A stretch of DNA of 64,000 bases from SPCO01 sp964579825. GTDB taxonomy: Bacteria; Chloroflexota; Limnocylindria; Limnocylindrales; CSP1-4. How positions within the stretch are numbered: position 1 is the stretch's first letter; the number at the start of each line of letters is the position of its first letter. Below, one piece after another: positions 42,367 through 50,999 of this stretch. Under the pieces are notes generated by a model that was given only the letters and a program-made list of their open reading frames with translations, was not told the origin of the DNA and did no database searches. The stretch is taken from contig CAZOHT010000002.1 in assembly GCA_964579825.1 (NCBI GenBank), positions 62,001 through 126,000 of the forward strand, read 5' to 3'. A program made the translations under genes and the position numbers.

Positions 42367-43904
42367 CAGACCTCCGAGTCCGGCATCGACGCCTTCGTGC
42401 GAGCGATGAAGTCGAGGAGCGCCTCGTCGATGGCCGGGTCCAGCGGCGGCGCCTCGTACTCGCGCAGTTGCCGCTTCCAGATCGCGTTGGCGCGTTGGGC
42501 CGCATCCAGCGACCCGTCTTCCTGCCACTGCTCGTAGCTGTTGTTGTCGGCGATCTCGCTCCGGTAGAACGCGCTCTCGAAGTTGGCCAGCGTGTGGGCG
42601 GTGCCCAGGTAGTGGGTGCCCGGTTCGTTGCCCAGGATGGCGTCCACGGCCTGGCCGTTCTCGGACAGGTCCACACCCTCGACGAAGACCGCCATCATCC
42701 CGCACTGGTCCGCGTCCATGATGAATTTCTCGTAGCCGACGGACAGGCCGCCTTCCAGCCAGCCGGCCGCATGCAGGACGAAGTTGACGCCGCCGAGCAC
42801 GGTGGGTTGGAGGGTCGCGGCGGACTCGTAGGCGGCCTGCGCGTCGGCGATCTTCGAGCCGCACAGCGACCCGCCGGACCGGAACGGGACACCCAGCCGG
42901 CGGGCGAGCGCGGCCATCGTGTACAGGACCAGGGCCGGCTCCGGCGTCCCGAACGTCGGTGCGCCGGACTGCATCGACATCGAACTCGCGAACGAGCCCA
43001 TGACGACCGGAGCCCCGGGCCGGACGAGCTGGACGAAGGTCATCCCGGCGAGGGCCTCCGCGAGGGTCTGGGCCGCCACGCCGGCTGCGGTCACGGGCGC
43101 CATCGCGCCGGCGAGGATGAACGGTGTGATGAGCGTCGCCTGGTTGGCCTCGGCGTAGGCGCGGGCGGCCCCGAGCATGATCGAGTCCCAGACCAGCGGG
43201 GAGTTCGCGTTGATCAGGCTGAGGGTGACCGCGTGGTCCTCGAGGTAGTCGGCCCCGAAGGCGATCCGTGACATCTCGACCGTGTCGCGCGCCCGTTGCG
43301 GCGCCGTGACCGAGCCCATGAACGGCTTGTCGCTGTACTTGATGTGCGAATAGACCATGTCCAGGTGCCGCTTGTTGACCGGCACGTCCACCGGCTCGCA
43401 CACCGTCCCACCCGAGTGGTGGAGGTGGGGCGACACGTACGCGAGCTTCACGAAGTTGCGGAAGTCCTCGATGGTGCCGTAGCGCCGGCCGTTGTCCAGA
43501 TCGCGCACGAACGGCGAGCCGTAGTTCGGGGCGAAGACCGTGTGCATCCCGCCGATCTCGACGCTCCGCGCGGGGTTCCTGGCGTACTGCGTGAACTGGC
43601 GCGGCGCGGTCGCCTGGACGATCGAGCGGCACATCCCACGCGGGAATCGCACCCGCTCCCCGTCGATCGAGGCGCCGGCCTCGCGCAGCAGGCGGAGGGC
43701 CTCGGGGTCGCCGCGGAACTCGACCCCGACCTCCTGGAGGATGGTGTCGGCGTTGTGCTCGATGGTGGCCAGGCCCTCCTCACCGAGCACCTCGAACGGC
43801 GCGAGCTTGCGCGTGAGGAACGGGACGGTCTCGGCGTGGCTGGCGAGGCGGAGGGCCTGGCGAGCCGCCCGTCCACCGCTGCGGCGTGTCGCGATCTCGC
43901 CCAT
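42366..43904 (-). CDS. MttB-family (trimethylamine/quaternary amine) methyltransferase, non-pyrrolysine type
   Basis: A 512-residue member of the MttB superfamily. It has the N-terminal RRSGGRAARQALR, NYGSPFVRDLDNGRRYGT, HHSGGTVCEPVDV and the glycine-rich AYESAATLQPTVLGGVNFVLHAAGWLEGG. No in-frame amber codon interrupts it, so it is of the type that demethylates quaternary amines such as glycine betaine rather than trimethylamine with pyrrolysine. It would move a methyl group to the cobalt of the corrinoid protein encoded upstream at 47855..48556. The substrate is inferred; proline betaine or carnitine are alternatives. Confidence 0.92.
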   Translation of the reverse strand: MGEIATRRSGGRAARQALRLASHAETVPFLTRKLAPFEVLGEEGLATIEHNADTILQEVGVEFRGDPEALRLLREAGASIDGERVRFPRGMCRSIVQATAPRQFTQYARNPARSVEIGGMHTVFAPNYGSPFVRDLDNGRRYGTIEDFRNFVKLAYVSPHLHHSGGTVCEPVDVPVNKRHLDMVYSHIKYSDKPFMGSVTAPQRARDTVEMSRIAFGADYLEDHAVTLSLINANSPLVWDSIMLGAARAYAEANQATLITPFILAGAMAPVTAAGVAAQTLAEALAGMTFVQLVRPGAPVVMGSFASSMSMQSGAPTFGTPEPALVLYTMAALARRLGVPFRSGGSLCGSKIADAQAAYESAATLQPTVLGGVNFVLHAAGWLEGGLSVGYEKFIMDADQCGMMAVFVEGVDLSENGQAVDAILGNEPGTHYLGTAHTLANFESAFYRSEIADNNSYEQWQEDGSLDAAQRANAIWKRQLREYEAPPLDPAIDEALLDFIARTKASMPDSEV

Positions 43905-45959
43905 CTAGGCGTCCTCCCTGCTGCCGGCCGCCACGGGTCGGCGTCGTCGTTGGGTCCGTCCGTCGCCACCGGCGCCGCCCCCTCCACCGGTCCCCAGGCT
44001 GCGGGGCGGCAGGGGGACGACCCTGGCGAGGTTCGGGAAGTCGGCCGTCTTGTGCGGGAACGCCATCGCCTCGACGAAGTGCGCCTGGAAGCGCGGCTCG
44101 ACGGCGGTCTCGATCTTCTCGACCTGGCGCACGACCGCCTCGATCTCGGTCCGGGCCGCCGCCGACAGCAGGGCGATGAGCGCACCCGTGCCGGCGGCGT
44201 TCCCGGCCGATCGGACATGGTCCAGGTCGCAGTCCGGGATGAGGCCGAGGACCATCGCATGGGTCGTGTCGATCTGGCTGCCGAAGGCGCCGGCCAGGCG
44301 GATCTCGTCCACCGTGTCGATCGCCAGCTGGTCCATCAGCAGGCGGACGCCGGCGTACAGGGCGGCCTTGCCGAGCTGGATGGCCCGGACATCGTTCTGG
44401 GTGATGAGGATCCGAGGCTGGCCGCCGGTGCCCTCGCTCAGGACGTAGCTGAACGTCCGACCGTCCGGTACGATCCGCGGCGAACGCTCGGCGAGCGACC
44501 CGTCGATGACGCCGTCCTCGGTGGCGATCCCCGCCAGGTACATCTCGGCGATGACCTCGATGATCCCCGAGCCGCAGATCCCGGTCACCCCGGTCTCCCC
44601 CACCGCCTCGGCGAAGTCCGGGGCGTCCGACCACGGGTCCACGCCGATGACTCGGAACCGTGGCTCCAGCGTCGTGCGGTCGATGCGGACGCGTTCGATG
44701 GCACCGGGCGCCGCCCGCTGGCCGCCGCTGATCTGGGCACCCTCGAAGGCCGGCCCGGTCGGGCTGGACGCGGCGAGCAGCCGGCGCTTGTCGCCCAGGA
44801 CGATCTCCGCATTCGTGCCGACGTCCACGAGCAGCGTCATCCGATCGGCGAGTTGCGGTTCCTCGGCCAGGATCACGGCGGCCGTGTCCGCCCCGACGTG
44901 ACCGGCGATGCACGGCAGGACGTACACCCGAGCGCCCGGGTGCGCCCGGATGCCGAGTTCCGCCGTCGACGTCTGGACGGCCCGGTCGGTCGCCAGCGCG
45001 AACGGCGCGCCGCCGAGCGGGGTCGGGTCGATGCCGAGCAGGAGGTGGTGCATGATCGGGTTGCCGACGAGGACGAGTTCGAGGATCTCGGCGCGCTTGA
45101 TGCCGGCCTTGTTAGCGAGGCTGGCGAGCAGCCCGTCGAGCGCCTTGCGGACGGCCTTCGTCATCTCCTCGGCACCCTCGGGATGCATCATCGCGTACGA
45201 CACGCGGCTCATGAGGTCCTCGCCGAAGCGGATCTGCGGGTTCATGACGCCGGCACTGGCCAGCACGGCGCCGTCGGCGAGATTCGCGAGATGGCCGGCG
45301 ATCGTCGTGGACCCGATATCGATCGCGACGCCATAGATCGTGTCGTGGAAGCCGGGCCAGATGGCGATGACGTCATGCCCGCCGTGGACCGCGACCGTGA
45401 CCGCGTACTTGCCGGATTCGAGGGCCGGCTGGAGCGCCTTGACGACCTGCAAGTCCGCCTGGAGGTCGGTCAACGCCCACTCGCGTTCGAGCGCCTCGAA
45501 CAAGCGTGCCAGATCCCCGGTCGGCGAGGCGAGGTCCGGCGGGACGACCTCGACGTAGTGGAGGCGGACGACCGGATCCACCGTGAAGTCGCGGACGGCA
45601 AGGTCCTTGCGGACGACCTGGCGGTGGACCTGGCTCTCGGGCGGGACGTCGATCAGCAGGTCCCCGCAGACGGTGGCGGTACACGACAGGCGACGGTCCG
45701 CGGCGAGGCCCTTCTCGGCGCGGTAGGTCGCCTCCAGCTCGGCGAAGGGCGACAGGTGATCCGGGGACGACGTGATGCCGTGCTTGGCGAACTGCCCGGC
45801 GGCCGGCGTCACCTGACAGCGACCGCAGATGCCACGACCGCCGCAGACGGAGTCGATATCCACGCCCAGCGTCCGCGCCGCGTCCAGCACGGTCGTCCCT
45901 TCCGGGACCGTACCGCGACGCCCGGACGGCGTGAAGATGATCTGCGCGTCGGTCGCCAC
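43905..45959 (-). CDS. Corrinoid activation protein with N-terminal 2Fe-2S domain (RACo/RamA-like, DUF4445)
   Basis: A 684-residue protein. Residues 1-100 form a plant-type ferredoxin domain with C-x5-C-x2-C (SVCGGRGICGRCQV) and a distal cysteine in LSCTATV. From about 215 an ASKHA ATPase-like domain follows with GVAIDIGSTTIAGHLANL, LLVDVGTNAEIVLG and GICGSGIIEV. Such proteins use ATP to reduce Co(II) corrinoid to active Co(I) after accidental oxidation. GTG start 10 nt after the preceding gene. The C-terminal 25 residues are Gly/Arg-rich and probably disordered. Confidence 0.92.
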   Translation of the reverse strand: MATDAQIIFTPSGRRGTVPEGTTVLDAARTLGVDIDSVCGGRGICGRCQVTPAAGQFAKHGITSSPDHLSPFAELEATYRAEKGLAADRRLSCTATVCGDLLIDVPPESQVHRQVVRKDLAVRDFTVDPVVRLHYVEVVPPDLASPTGDLARLFEALEREWALTDLQADLQVVKALQPALESGKYAVTVAVHGGHDVIAIWPGFHDTIYGVAIDIGSTTIAGHLANLADGAVLASAGVMNPQIRFGEDLMSRVSYAMMHPEGAEEMTKAVRKALDGLLASLANKAGIKRAEILELVLVGNPIMHHLLLGIDPTPLGGAPFALATDRAVQTSTAELGIRAHPGARVYVLPCIAGHVGADTAAVILAEEPQLADRMTLLVDVGTNAEIVLGDKRRLLAASSPTGPAFEGAQISGGQRAAPGAIERVRIDRTTLEPRFRVIGVDPWSDAPDFAEAVGETGVTGICGSGIIEVIAEMYLAGIATEDGVIDGSLAERSPRIVPDGRTFSYVLSEGTGGQPRILITQNDVRAIQLGKAALYAGVRLLMDQLAIDTVDEIRLAGAFGSQIDTTHAMVLGLIPDCDLDHVRSAGNAAGTGALIALLSAAARTEIEAVVRQVEKIETAVEPRFQAHFVEAMAFPHKTADFPNLARVVPLPPRSLGTGGGGGAGGDGRTQRRRRPVAAGSREDA

Positions 45960-45969
45960 GGACGGGGAC

Positions 45970-46875
45970 CTAGACGGCGGCGGGCAGGGCGCGGCGATTG
46001 ACTCGGCGGCGGCTGACCTCGCCCTCGGGGACCGGCTCGCGGTGCGCCGTGATCCAGCGCCCACAGTCCGGGTCGTTGCCCATCAGGACGTCCGCGGCCA
46101 TGACCGCGCGCTTGAGGTCCGGCTGCATCGGGTTGGTGATGGCCGACGTCATCCCGGACGCGATGGCCATCGGCAGGAACGCCGCATTGATGCCTTCGCG
46201 GTTCGGCAGGCCGAAGCTGACGTTGGAGGCGCCGCAGGTCGAGTTGACCTTCAGTTCCTCGCGGAGGCGGTTCACGAGCGCGAAGACCTGGCGGCCGGCG
46301 GTCGCCATCGCGCCGATCGGCATGACCAATGGGTCCACCACGATGTCGCTGGCCGGGATGCCGTGGTCCGCGGCCCGCTCGACGATCTTCTTGGCGACCG
46401 CGAAGCGGACGTCGGGGTCCTCGCTGATGCCCGTGTCGTCATTGCTGATCGCCACGACCGCGGCGCCGTACTTCTTGATGAGCGGCAGGACGCGCTCCAG
46501 GCGCTCCTCCTCGCCGGTGACCGAGTTGACGAGGGGCTTGCCGACGTAGGCGGCCAGCCCCGATTCGAGTGCCTCGACGATCGACGAATCGATCGACAGC
46601 GGCAGGTCCGTCAGGCTCTGGACGAGGCGGATCGTATGGGCGAGGATCGCCGGCTCGTCGGCCAGGGGGATGCCGGCATTGACGTCCAGCATGTGGGCAC
46701 CCGCCTCGACCTGGGCGATGACGTCGCGCTCGACACGGCTGAAGTCGCCGGCCCGCATCTCCTCGGCCAGGAGCTTGCGTCCGGTCGGGTTGATGCGCTC
46801 GCCGATGATGACGAACGGACGATCGAAGCCGAGCACGACCTCGCGGGTGGCGGAACTGAGGACGGTCTCGGTCAT
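45970..46875 (-). CDS. Methyl-corrinoid:tetrahydrofolate methyltransferase (MtgA-like, pterin-binding)
   Basis: A 301-residue pterin-binding TIM barrel. It shows IIGERINPTGRK, HMLDVNAGIP, LSIDSS, GKPLVNSVTGEEERL, and SNVSFGLPNREGINAAFL, as in MtgA, AcsE and the MetH middle domain. It would take the methyl group from the corrinoid protein to tetrahydrofolate. The start overlaps the stop of the 'virulence factor' gene (ATGA). Confidence 0.93.
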   Translation of the reverse strand: MTETVLSSATREVVLGFDRPFVIIGERINPTGRKLLAEEMRAGDFSRVERDVIAQVEAGAHMLDVNAGIPLADEPAILAHTIRLVQSLTDLPLSIDSSIVEALESGLAAYVGKPLVNSVTGEEERLERVLPLIKKYGAAVVAISNDDTGISEDPDVRFAVAKKIVERAADHGIPASDIVVDPLVMPIGAMATAGRQVFALVNRLREELKVNSTCGASNVSFGLPNREGINAAFLPMAIASGMTSAITNPMQPDLKRAVMAADVLMGNDPDCGRWITAHREPVPEGEVSRRRVNRRALPAAV

Positions 46876-47213
46876 GTGGGTGAGATCTCCGACGTCGTGG
46901 CGGGTGGGAGGGCCGGGCCGCCGCGGACGCCGCCCGACTGGATCAGTTCGGCCAGGATGTGCTTCGTGTACTCGGTCTCGAGGCGATCGGATTCGGCCTT
47001 GACCTCGGCCTCCACGTCATCGCCACACGGGCGCTGGGTCTTGCGCCACTCGTTGATGTAGTCGTTGTAGGCGCGCAGGCCGGCCCGGTTGGCGGCCTTG
47101 TCGATGGCGACCTGGAAGCGCGGGTGGAGGACGATCTTGCTCGACCGCCGGCCCTCCTTGGCCACGACCTGGGCGGGGATGTCGCGCCACCAGATGACGG
47201 ACAGGATCGGCAT
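46872..47213 (-). CDS. 'Virulence factor' family protein (conserved corrinoid-cluster partner)
   Basis: A 113-residue protein beginning MPILSVIWWRDIPAQVVAKEG with FQVAIDKAANRAGL and NDYINEWRK. This matches what I recall as the Virulence_fact family, whose name is historical and whose function is unknown. It is typically small and encoded with corrinoid methyltransferases and DUF1638, as here. Tight overlaps on both sides suggest a stoichiometric partner in the methyl-transfer system. The last 25 residues are Pro/Thr-rich. Confidence 0.8.
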   Translation of the reverse strand: MPILSVIWWRDIPAQVVAKEGRRSSKIVLHPRFQVAIDKAANRAGLRAYNDYINEWRKTQRPCGDDVEAEVKAESDRLETEYTKHILAELIQSGGVRGGPALPPATTSEISPT

Positions 47214-47214
47214 G

Positions 47215-47865
47215 TCAGGCAGCTCCAGCGAAGGCTTGGATGGACGTGGCGAGCTCGCCGTAGCCGGTCTGGCGGCGCTCGAACGCGAGGCCCAGGGTCG
47301 CGGCCGCGGCCTCGGCCTTGCGGGTGAGCTCCGCATCATCGGATTGGGCGAGGTAGATCAGGCGGGTGTAGTTCCCGAAGTACGCGTCGCGCAGCTCGGG
47401 GTGCCGGTCGAGGCCGAGGCCGGCCAGGATCAACGTCTCGAACTGGCGGGCCAGGAAGTCGGTCAGGTAGAACGTGCCCGGCTGGTCGTCCTGGAGCTCG
47501 GCGTAGGCGTGCGCACCGGCATAGAACTCGAAGCAGTGCGCGCCTTCGATGCGCTCCACGCCCTCCTGGGCCAGCACGGCGTCCAGGGTGCCGCCCGTGC
47601 CGCAATCGGCGTAGGCGACGAAGATCCGCGTGGCCGGGCCGTACTCGCGACGCGCCTTGCGGATCCGTGCCGAGACCGCGTCGGCGATCCGCTCCGGGCG
47701 CATGTGCAGTCGCGCGTCGACGCAGGTGACCTTGACGCCCGGGAGGTCGCGGGTCAGGGCGAGCAGTTCGCGGGCAAGCGCGCCACAGCCGATGACCAGG
47801 ACGCGGGTGGCGTCTGCCGCGGTGGTCGCGGCCGGGTCGCGGTGGGTGGCCGGGTCAGGCCGCAC
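47215..47865 (-). CDS. DUF1638 protein
   Basis: A 216-residue protein with the DUF1638 hallmarks RVLVIGCGALARELLAL, VTCVDARLHMRPERIADAV, FVAYADCGTGG and HCFEFYAG. Conserved cysteines (GCGAL, DCGTGG, AHCFEF) could bind a metal or cofactor. The GTG start overlaps the corrinoid-protein stop by about 11 nt and the stop lies 1 nt before the next gene. Family function is unknown; the link to corrinoid methyltransferases is recurrent in my recollection. Confidence 0.88.
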   Translation of the reverse strand: MRPDPATHRDPAATTAADATRVLVIGCGALARELLALTRDLPGVKVTCVDARLHMRPERIADAVSARIRKARREYGPATRIFVAYADCGTGGTLDAVLAQEGVERIEGAHCFEFYAGAHAYAELQDDQPGTFYLTDFLARQFETLILAGLGLDRHPELRDAYFGNYTRLIYLAQSDDAELTRKAEAAAATLGLAFERRQTGYGELATSIQAFAGAA

Positions 47866-48556
47866 TGGCGCGGCGCTCGTCGATGAGCCGGCGCGCGGTC
47901 TCCGCGGCCACGCCCGCATCGCGGCAGTACGCATCCGCCCCGACGGCCGCCCCGAACTCCTCGTTCAGCGGGGCGCCGCCGACCAACACGATGTAGTCCT
48001 CGCGGATGCCGCGGTCCTTCAACGTCTGGATGACGACCTTCATGTACGGCATCGTCGTGGTCAGCAAGGCGGACATGCCCAAGATGTCGGGCTTGTGGAG
48101 CTCGAGCGCGGCGATGAACTTGTCCGCGTCGGTGTTGATGCCGAGGTCGACGACCTCGAAGCCGGCGCCTTCGAGCATCATCCCGACCAGGTTCTTGCCG
48201 ATGTCGTGGATGTCGCCCTTGACCGTCCCGATGACGACCTTGCCGACCGGCTCGGCGCCGGTCTCGGCGAGGAGCGGGCGGAGGATGGCCATGCCGGCCT
48301 TCATCGCGTTCGCCGCGAGGAGGACCTCCGGCACGAACAGGATGCCGTCGCGGAAATCGATGCCGACGATCTTCATGCCGGCCACGAGGGCGTCATCGAG
48401 GACGCGGGTGGCGGACCAGCCACGGCCGAGCAGGATGTTGGTGCCTTCGACGATCTCGTCAGCCATGCCGTCGTACAGATCGTTGTGCATCTGCTCGGTC
48501 AGCTCGTCGTCGGAGAGCGCCGCGAGATCGATGTCCGCGTACTCGTCCTGGGTCAT
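47855..48556 (-). CDS. Corrinoid (B12-binding) protein, MtbC/MttC family
   Basis: A 233-residue methyl carrier. Residues 15-95 form the helical cap; the B12 domain follows with G-DIHDIGKN, where H117 is the lower axial cobalt ligand, then DLGINTDADKF and VLVGGAPL. It should receive methyl groups from the MttB-family enzyme and pass them to the MtgA-like enzyme. ATG 48556 is preferred to a longer frame starting at 48601, which would run into the regulatory palindrome. It is the first gene of the operon, divergent from an IclR regulator. Confidence 0.93.
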   Translation of the reverse strand: MTQDEYADIDLAALSDDELTEQMHNDLYDGMADEIVEGTNILLGRGWSATRVLDDALVAGMKIVGIDFRDGILFVPEVLLAANAMKAGMAILRPLLAETGAEPVGKVVIGTVKGDIHDIGKNLVGMMLEGAGFEVVDLGINTDADKFIAALELHKPDILGMSALLTTTMPYMKVVIQTLKDRGIREDYIVLVGGAPLNEEFGAAVGADAYCRDAGVAAETARRLIDERRASAA

Positions 48557-48591
48557 GCCCGGTACCTGCCTTCGGTGAAAGAGGGACGGTG

Positions 48592-48610
48592 GGTTCCACA
48601 TCGTGGAACC
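48592..48610. promoter_or_regulatory. Perfect palindromic operator, probable IclR site
   Basis: Inverted 8-mers GGTTCCAC and GTGGAACC separated by ATC, in the divergent region between the corrinoid operon and the IclR gene. A half-site-like ATGGAACTCC follows at 48621. IclR-type regulators often bind GTTCCA/TGGAAC palindromes. TATGAT at 48616..48621 is a candidate -10 for the plus-strand gene. Confidence 0.75.
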
Positions 48611-48663
48611 GTGCCGTATGATGGAACTCCGCCAGATCGCGAATCTAGCCGAGCGGGGGTCCG

Positions 48664-49416
48664 ATGTCCAGAGTCCAATCCATCGAGCGAGCCTTCGCCG
48701 TCCTCGGCACGCTCGCGAATGGCCCGCTCGGCGTCACCGAGGTGGCCGACCGGACGGATCTGCCCAAGTCCACGGCCGCCCGTTTGCTCGCCTCGCTGGC
48801 TCGCGAGGGCGTGGTGGAGCAGGTCCCCGGCGACACGGCCTACCGGCTGGGACCCCGCCTCGCGACCCTGGCGAGCGGCGTCCTGCCGAACCGGTCGCTC
48901 TCCATGCTCGCCCGCCCGTCGCTCGCCGCGCTGGCGGAATCGGCGGGAGAAGCGGCGGGCCTGGCCATCCCGGACGGCGACGTGGCCCACTACATCGACC
49001 AGGTCGACACGCCCAAGGCGGTCTCGATCCGCGACTGGACCGGCTCGCGCATCCCGCTCCATGCCGTGTCGTCCGGGCAGGTGCTGCTGGCGTTCCGACC
49101 GGCGACCTCGCTCCAGCGCTACCTCGGCAAGCCGCTGGAACGATTCACGGATCGCACGATCGTGACCGGCGACGCCCTGCTGGAGCGCCTCAGGTCGATC
49201 CGCCGCGATGGCTACACGTGGGCGCGCGAGGAGTTCGACGAGGGCATCAGCTCCGTGGCGGCGCCCATCGCCGACGCGAACGGCGAGGTCATCGCCGCGG
49301 TCCACATCCACGGGCCGTCGTACCGGTTCCCGGTGGCGGGCACGGAACGGGCGATGGCCGAGGCCGTCGTGGCGACCGCGGCCCGCATCGCCGGCAGCCT
49401 CCGCCACGCGGGGTAG
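48664..49416 (+). CDS. IclR family transcriptional regulator (corrinoid operon)
   Basis: A 250-residue protein. The N-terminal winged helix (VQSIERAFAVLGTLANG, VADRTDLPKSTAARLLASLAREG) is followed by the IclR effector domain (IPLHAVSSGQVLLAF, GYTWAREEFDEGISSVAAPI). It is divergent from the corrinoid operon with a perfect palindrome between them, so it most likely controls that operon in response to the substrate or a product. The ATG has a GGGGG run upstream. Confidence 0.93.
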   Translation: MSRVQSIERAFAVLGTLANGPLGVTEVADRTDLPKSTAARLLASLAREGVVEQVPGDTAYRLGPRLATLASGVLPNRSLSMLARPSLAALAESAGEAAGLAIPDGDVAHYIDQVDTPKAVSIRDWTGSRIPLHAVSSGQVLLAFRPATSLQRYLGKPLERFTDRTIVTGDALLERLRSIRRDGYTWAREEFDEGISSVAAPIADANGEVIAAVHIHGPSYRFPVAGTERAMAEAVVATAARIAGSLRHAG

Positions 49417-49451
49417 GTCGGCAGCCGGCTCGCGACTCGCGGCACGCGGCA

Positions 49452-49519
49452 CGCTCCCTCACCCCCGGCTCGCTCCCTCACCCGCGGCTCGCTCCCTCAC
49501 CCGCGGCTCGCTCCCTCAC
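49452..49519. repeat. 19-bp tandem repeat, four copies
   Basis: CGCTCCCTCAC recurs at 49452, 49471, 49490 and 49509 within a 19-bp unit (CGCTCCCTCACCCGCGGCT). The first unit has one variant base. It may slow or destabilise transcription between the converging genes, or be a neutral array. Confidence 0.85.
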
Positions 49520-49529
49520 CTGCGACCTC

Positions 49530-49710
49530 GACCCGATCCTTCCGTCAGATGCTGCCCAGGGCAGCGCGTGCCGACAGGTTCCAGTCAGCTGCATGGCAGA
49601 CCCGGCAGGTGACCGGCAAGGAGCCCTGCCCGCTCGCTCCGGACCGCCTCCAGGGGCTCCACGGCCATCTCGTGCTGGCCCCAGCCGCATCAGACGGGAA
49701 GGATGGGATC
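49530..49710. repeat. 181-bp segment bounded by about 23-bp imperfect inverted repeats
   Basis: The left end 49530..49552 (GATCCTTCC-GTC-GATGC type) is nearly the reverse complement of 49687..49710. Size, AT-poor content and absence of an ORF could fit a non-autonomous mobile element or a long hairpin. No target-site duplication was confirmed by eye. Confidence 0.5.
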
Positions 49711-49805
49711 GCCTCCCAGGGTCCGAGCTGGCGAATGCGCGGCGCGGGAAGGCCGGGCCCCGGTTGCCTCGACTCCAGCCTTGACACAACCCTGCGCCCG
49801 GCGCC

Positions 49806-50999
49806 TCAGGCGTGTCGGGTCGAGCCGATCCGGTGTAGTCGCTCCGGGGTGATGACCGCGGCCAGGACGACCATCAGGACCGCGAGGCCGACGAGGAGCC
49901 ACAGGCTCGTGCCGAAGTCGCCGGTCACGTCGCGGGCTAGGCCGAGCACGAACGGGCCGATCGCCGAGAGCACGTAGCCGATCAGCAGCATTCGGGCGGC
50001 CGTGGCGGCGACGTCGCCGGCCGTGCCGCCGGCATCGACCGGCAGGGTGAGCACGATCGGGAAGATCGCGCCGGTGCCGAGGCCGAGGATCACCGCCCAC
50101 AGGAACGCGGGGCCGGGCGCGATCGCCAGGCCGATCAGACCCACCAGGGTGGTCAGCGCGGATCCGACGAGCTGGCCGCGGCGCGTCCCGACGCGATCCG
50201 CGATCAACGGCAGCGTCACGGTCGCCACGAGCCCGAAGGCGATGAACGCCGCGACCAGCTGGGCGGCGTCGGCGTCGGTCCAGCCGAGGTCCACGTAGAC
50301 GGCCGCGAGCCAGGCCGCGACGCCGTAGAAGACGATGGACTGCAGCCCGAACAGCAGACCCAGCACCCAGCCGGCGGGATGCGACCAGGCGATGTGCGGC
50401 GGCACGACCTCGCCCTCCGCGGGGCGATCGTGGGGCGCGAGGATGAGCCAGATGGCGAGCGACACGAGACCGGCGGCCGACATGAGCGCGAGCGACCGTC
50501 GCCAGTCGCCGTCCGGTCCAGCCAGCGCGACCGCGAGCCCGGCGGCGCCGAGTGACCCGACGACCAGGCCCGTGGCGTAGGCGCCGGTCCCGAGGGCCGG
50601 GTGGCCCGGCAGGTTCCGGCGGACGGCCATCGGCAGGATCGGACCGGCCAGGCCCATGCCGAGCCCGATCCCGAACGTCAACAGCAGGACCAGCCAGGCC
50701 GACGGTGCGCCGACCCGGATGAGCCCGAACGCGATCACGAGACCGGCGCACAGCGCCAGCGCGTTTCGGCCACCAAGGCGCCGGCCCACCCGGGCGCCGA
50801 GCGGGGCGAACAGGCCCATGCACAGGATCGGGATAGCGCTCAAGGCCCCGACGACGCCATGCGAGACGTCGAGATCGGCCTGGATCGCCGGCAGGAGCGG
50901 CCCGATGGCGATGATCTGCGGCCGCAGGACCAGCGCGAGGACGAGCAGCGCGACGAGCGTCGAGATGAGCGACCGTCGGTCCGCGGGGTGGGTCTCCAC
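49806..50999 (-). CDS. MFS transporter, CynX/NimT-like
   Basis: A 397-residue protein with about 12 membrane helices and the first-loop pattern GARVGRRLGGRNAL. The N-terminal LRPQIIAIGPLLPAIQADL is reminiscent of the CynX/NimT group that carries small anions or nitroimidazole-like compounds. The GTG start directly abuts the EtfA stop codon, so it is translated from the same operon and may move a substrate or product of the dehydrogenase system. Confidence 0.88.
   Translation of the reverse strand: METHPADRRSLISTLVALLVLALVLRPQIIAIGPLLPAIQADLDVSHGVVGALSAIPILCMGLFAPLGARVGRRLGGRNALALCAGLVIAFGLIRVGAPSAWLVLLLTFGIGLGMGLAGPILPMAVRRNLPGHPALGTGAYATGLVVGSLGAAGLAVALAGPDGDWRRSLALMSAAGLVSLAIWLILAPHDRPAEGEVVPPHIAWSHPAGWVLGLLFGLQSIVFYGVAAWLAAVYVDLGWTDADAAQLVAAFIAFGLVATVTLPLIADRVGTRRGQLVGSALTTLVGLIGLAIAPGPAFLWAVILGLGTGAIFPIVLTLPVDAGGTAGDVAATAARMLLIGYVLSAIGPFVLGLARDVTGDFGTSLWLLVGLAVLMVVLAAVITPERLHRIGSTRHA

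Larger units (their letters stand above)
49417..49805. other. Intergenic region with tandem and inverted repeats
   Basis: 389 bp between the convergent IclR and MFS genes. It contains a 19-bp tandem repeat and a 181-bp inverted-repeat-bounded segment (separate entries). No credible gene was found. Confidence 0.65.

Noticed and set aside
42366..43904. Pyrrolysine-containing trimethylamine methyltransferase
   Set aside because: No in-frame TAG occurs within the coding region.
46872..47213. A role in virulence for the protein named 'virulence factor'
   Set aside because: The family name is historical; all context is corrinoid C1 metabolism.
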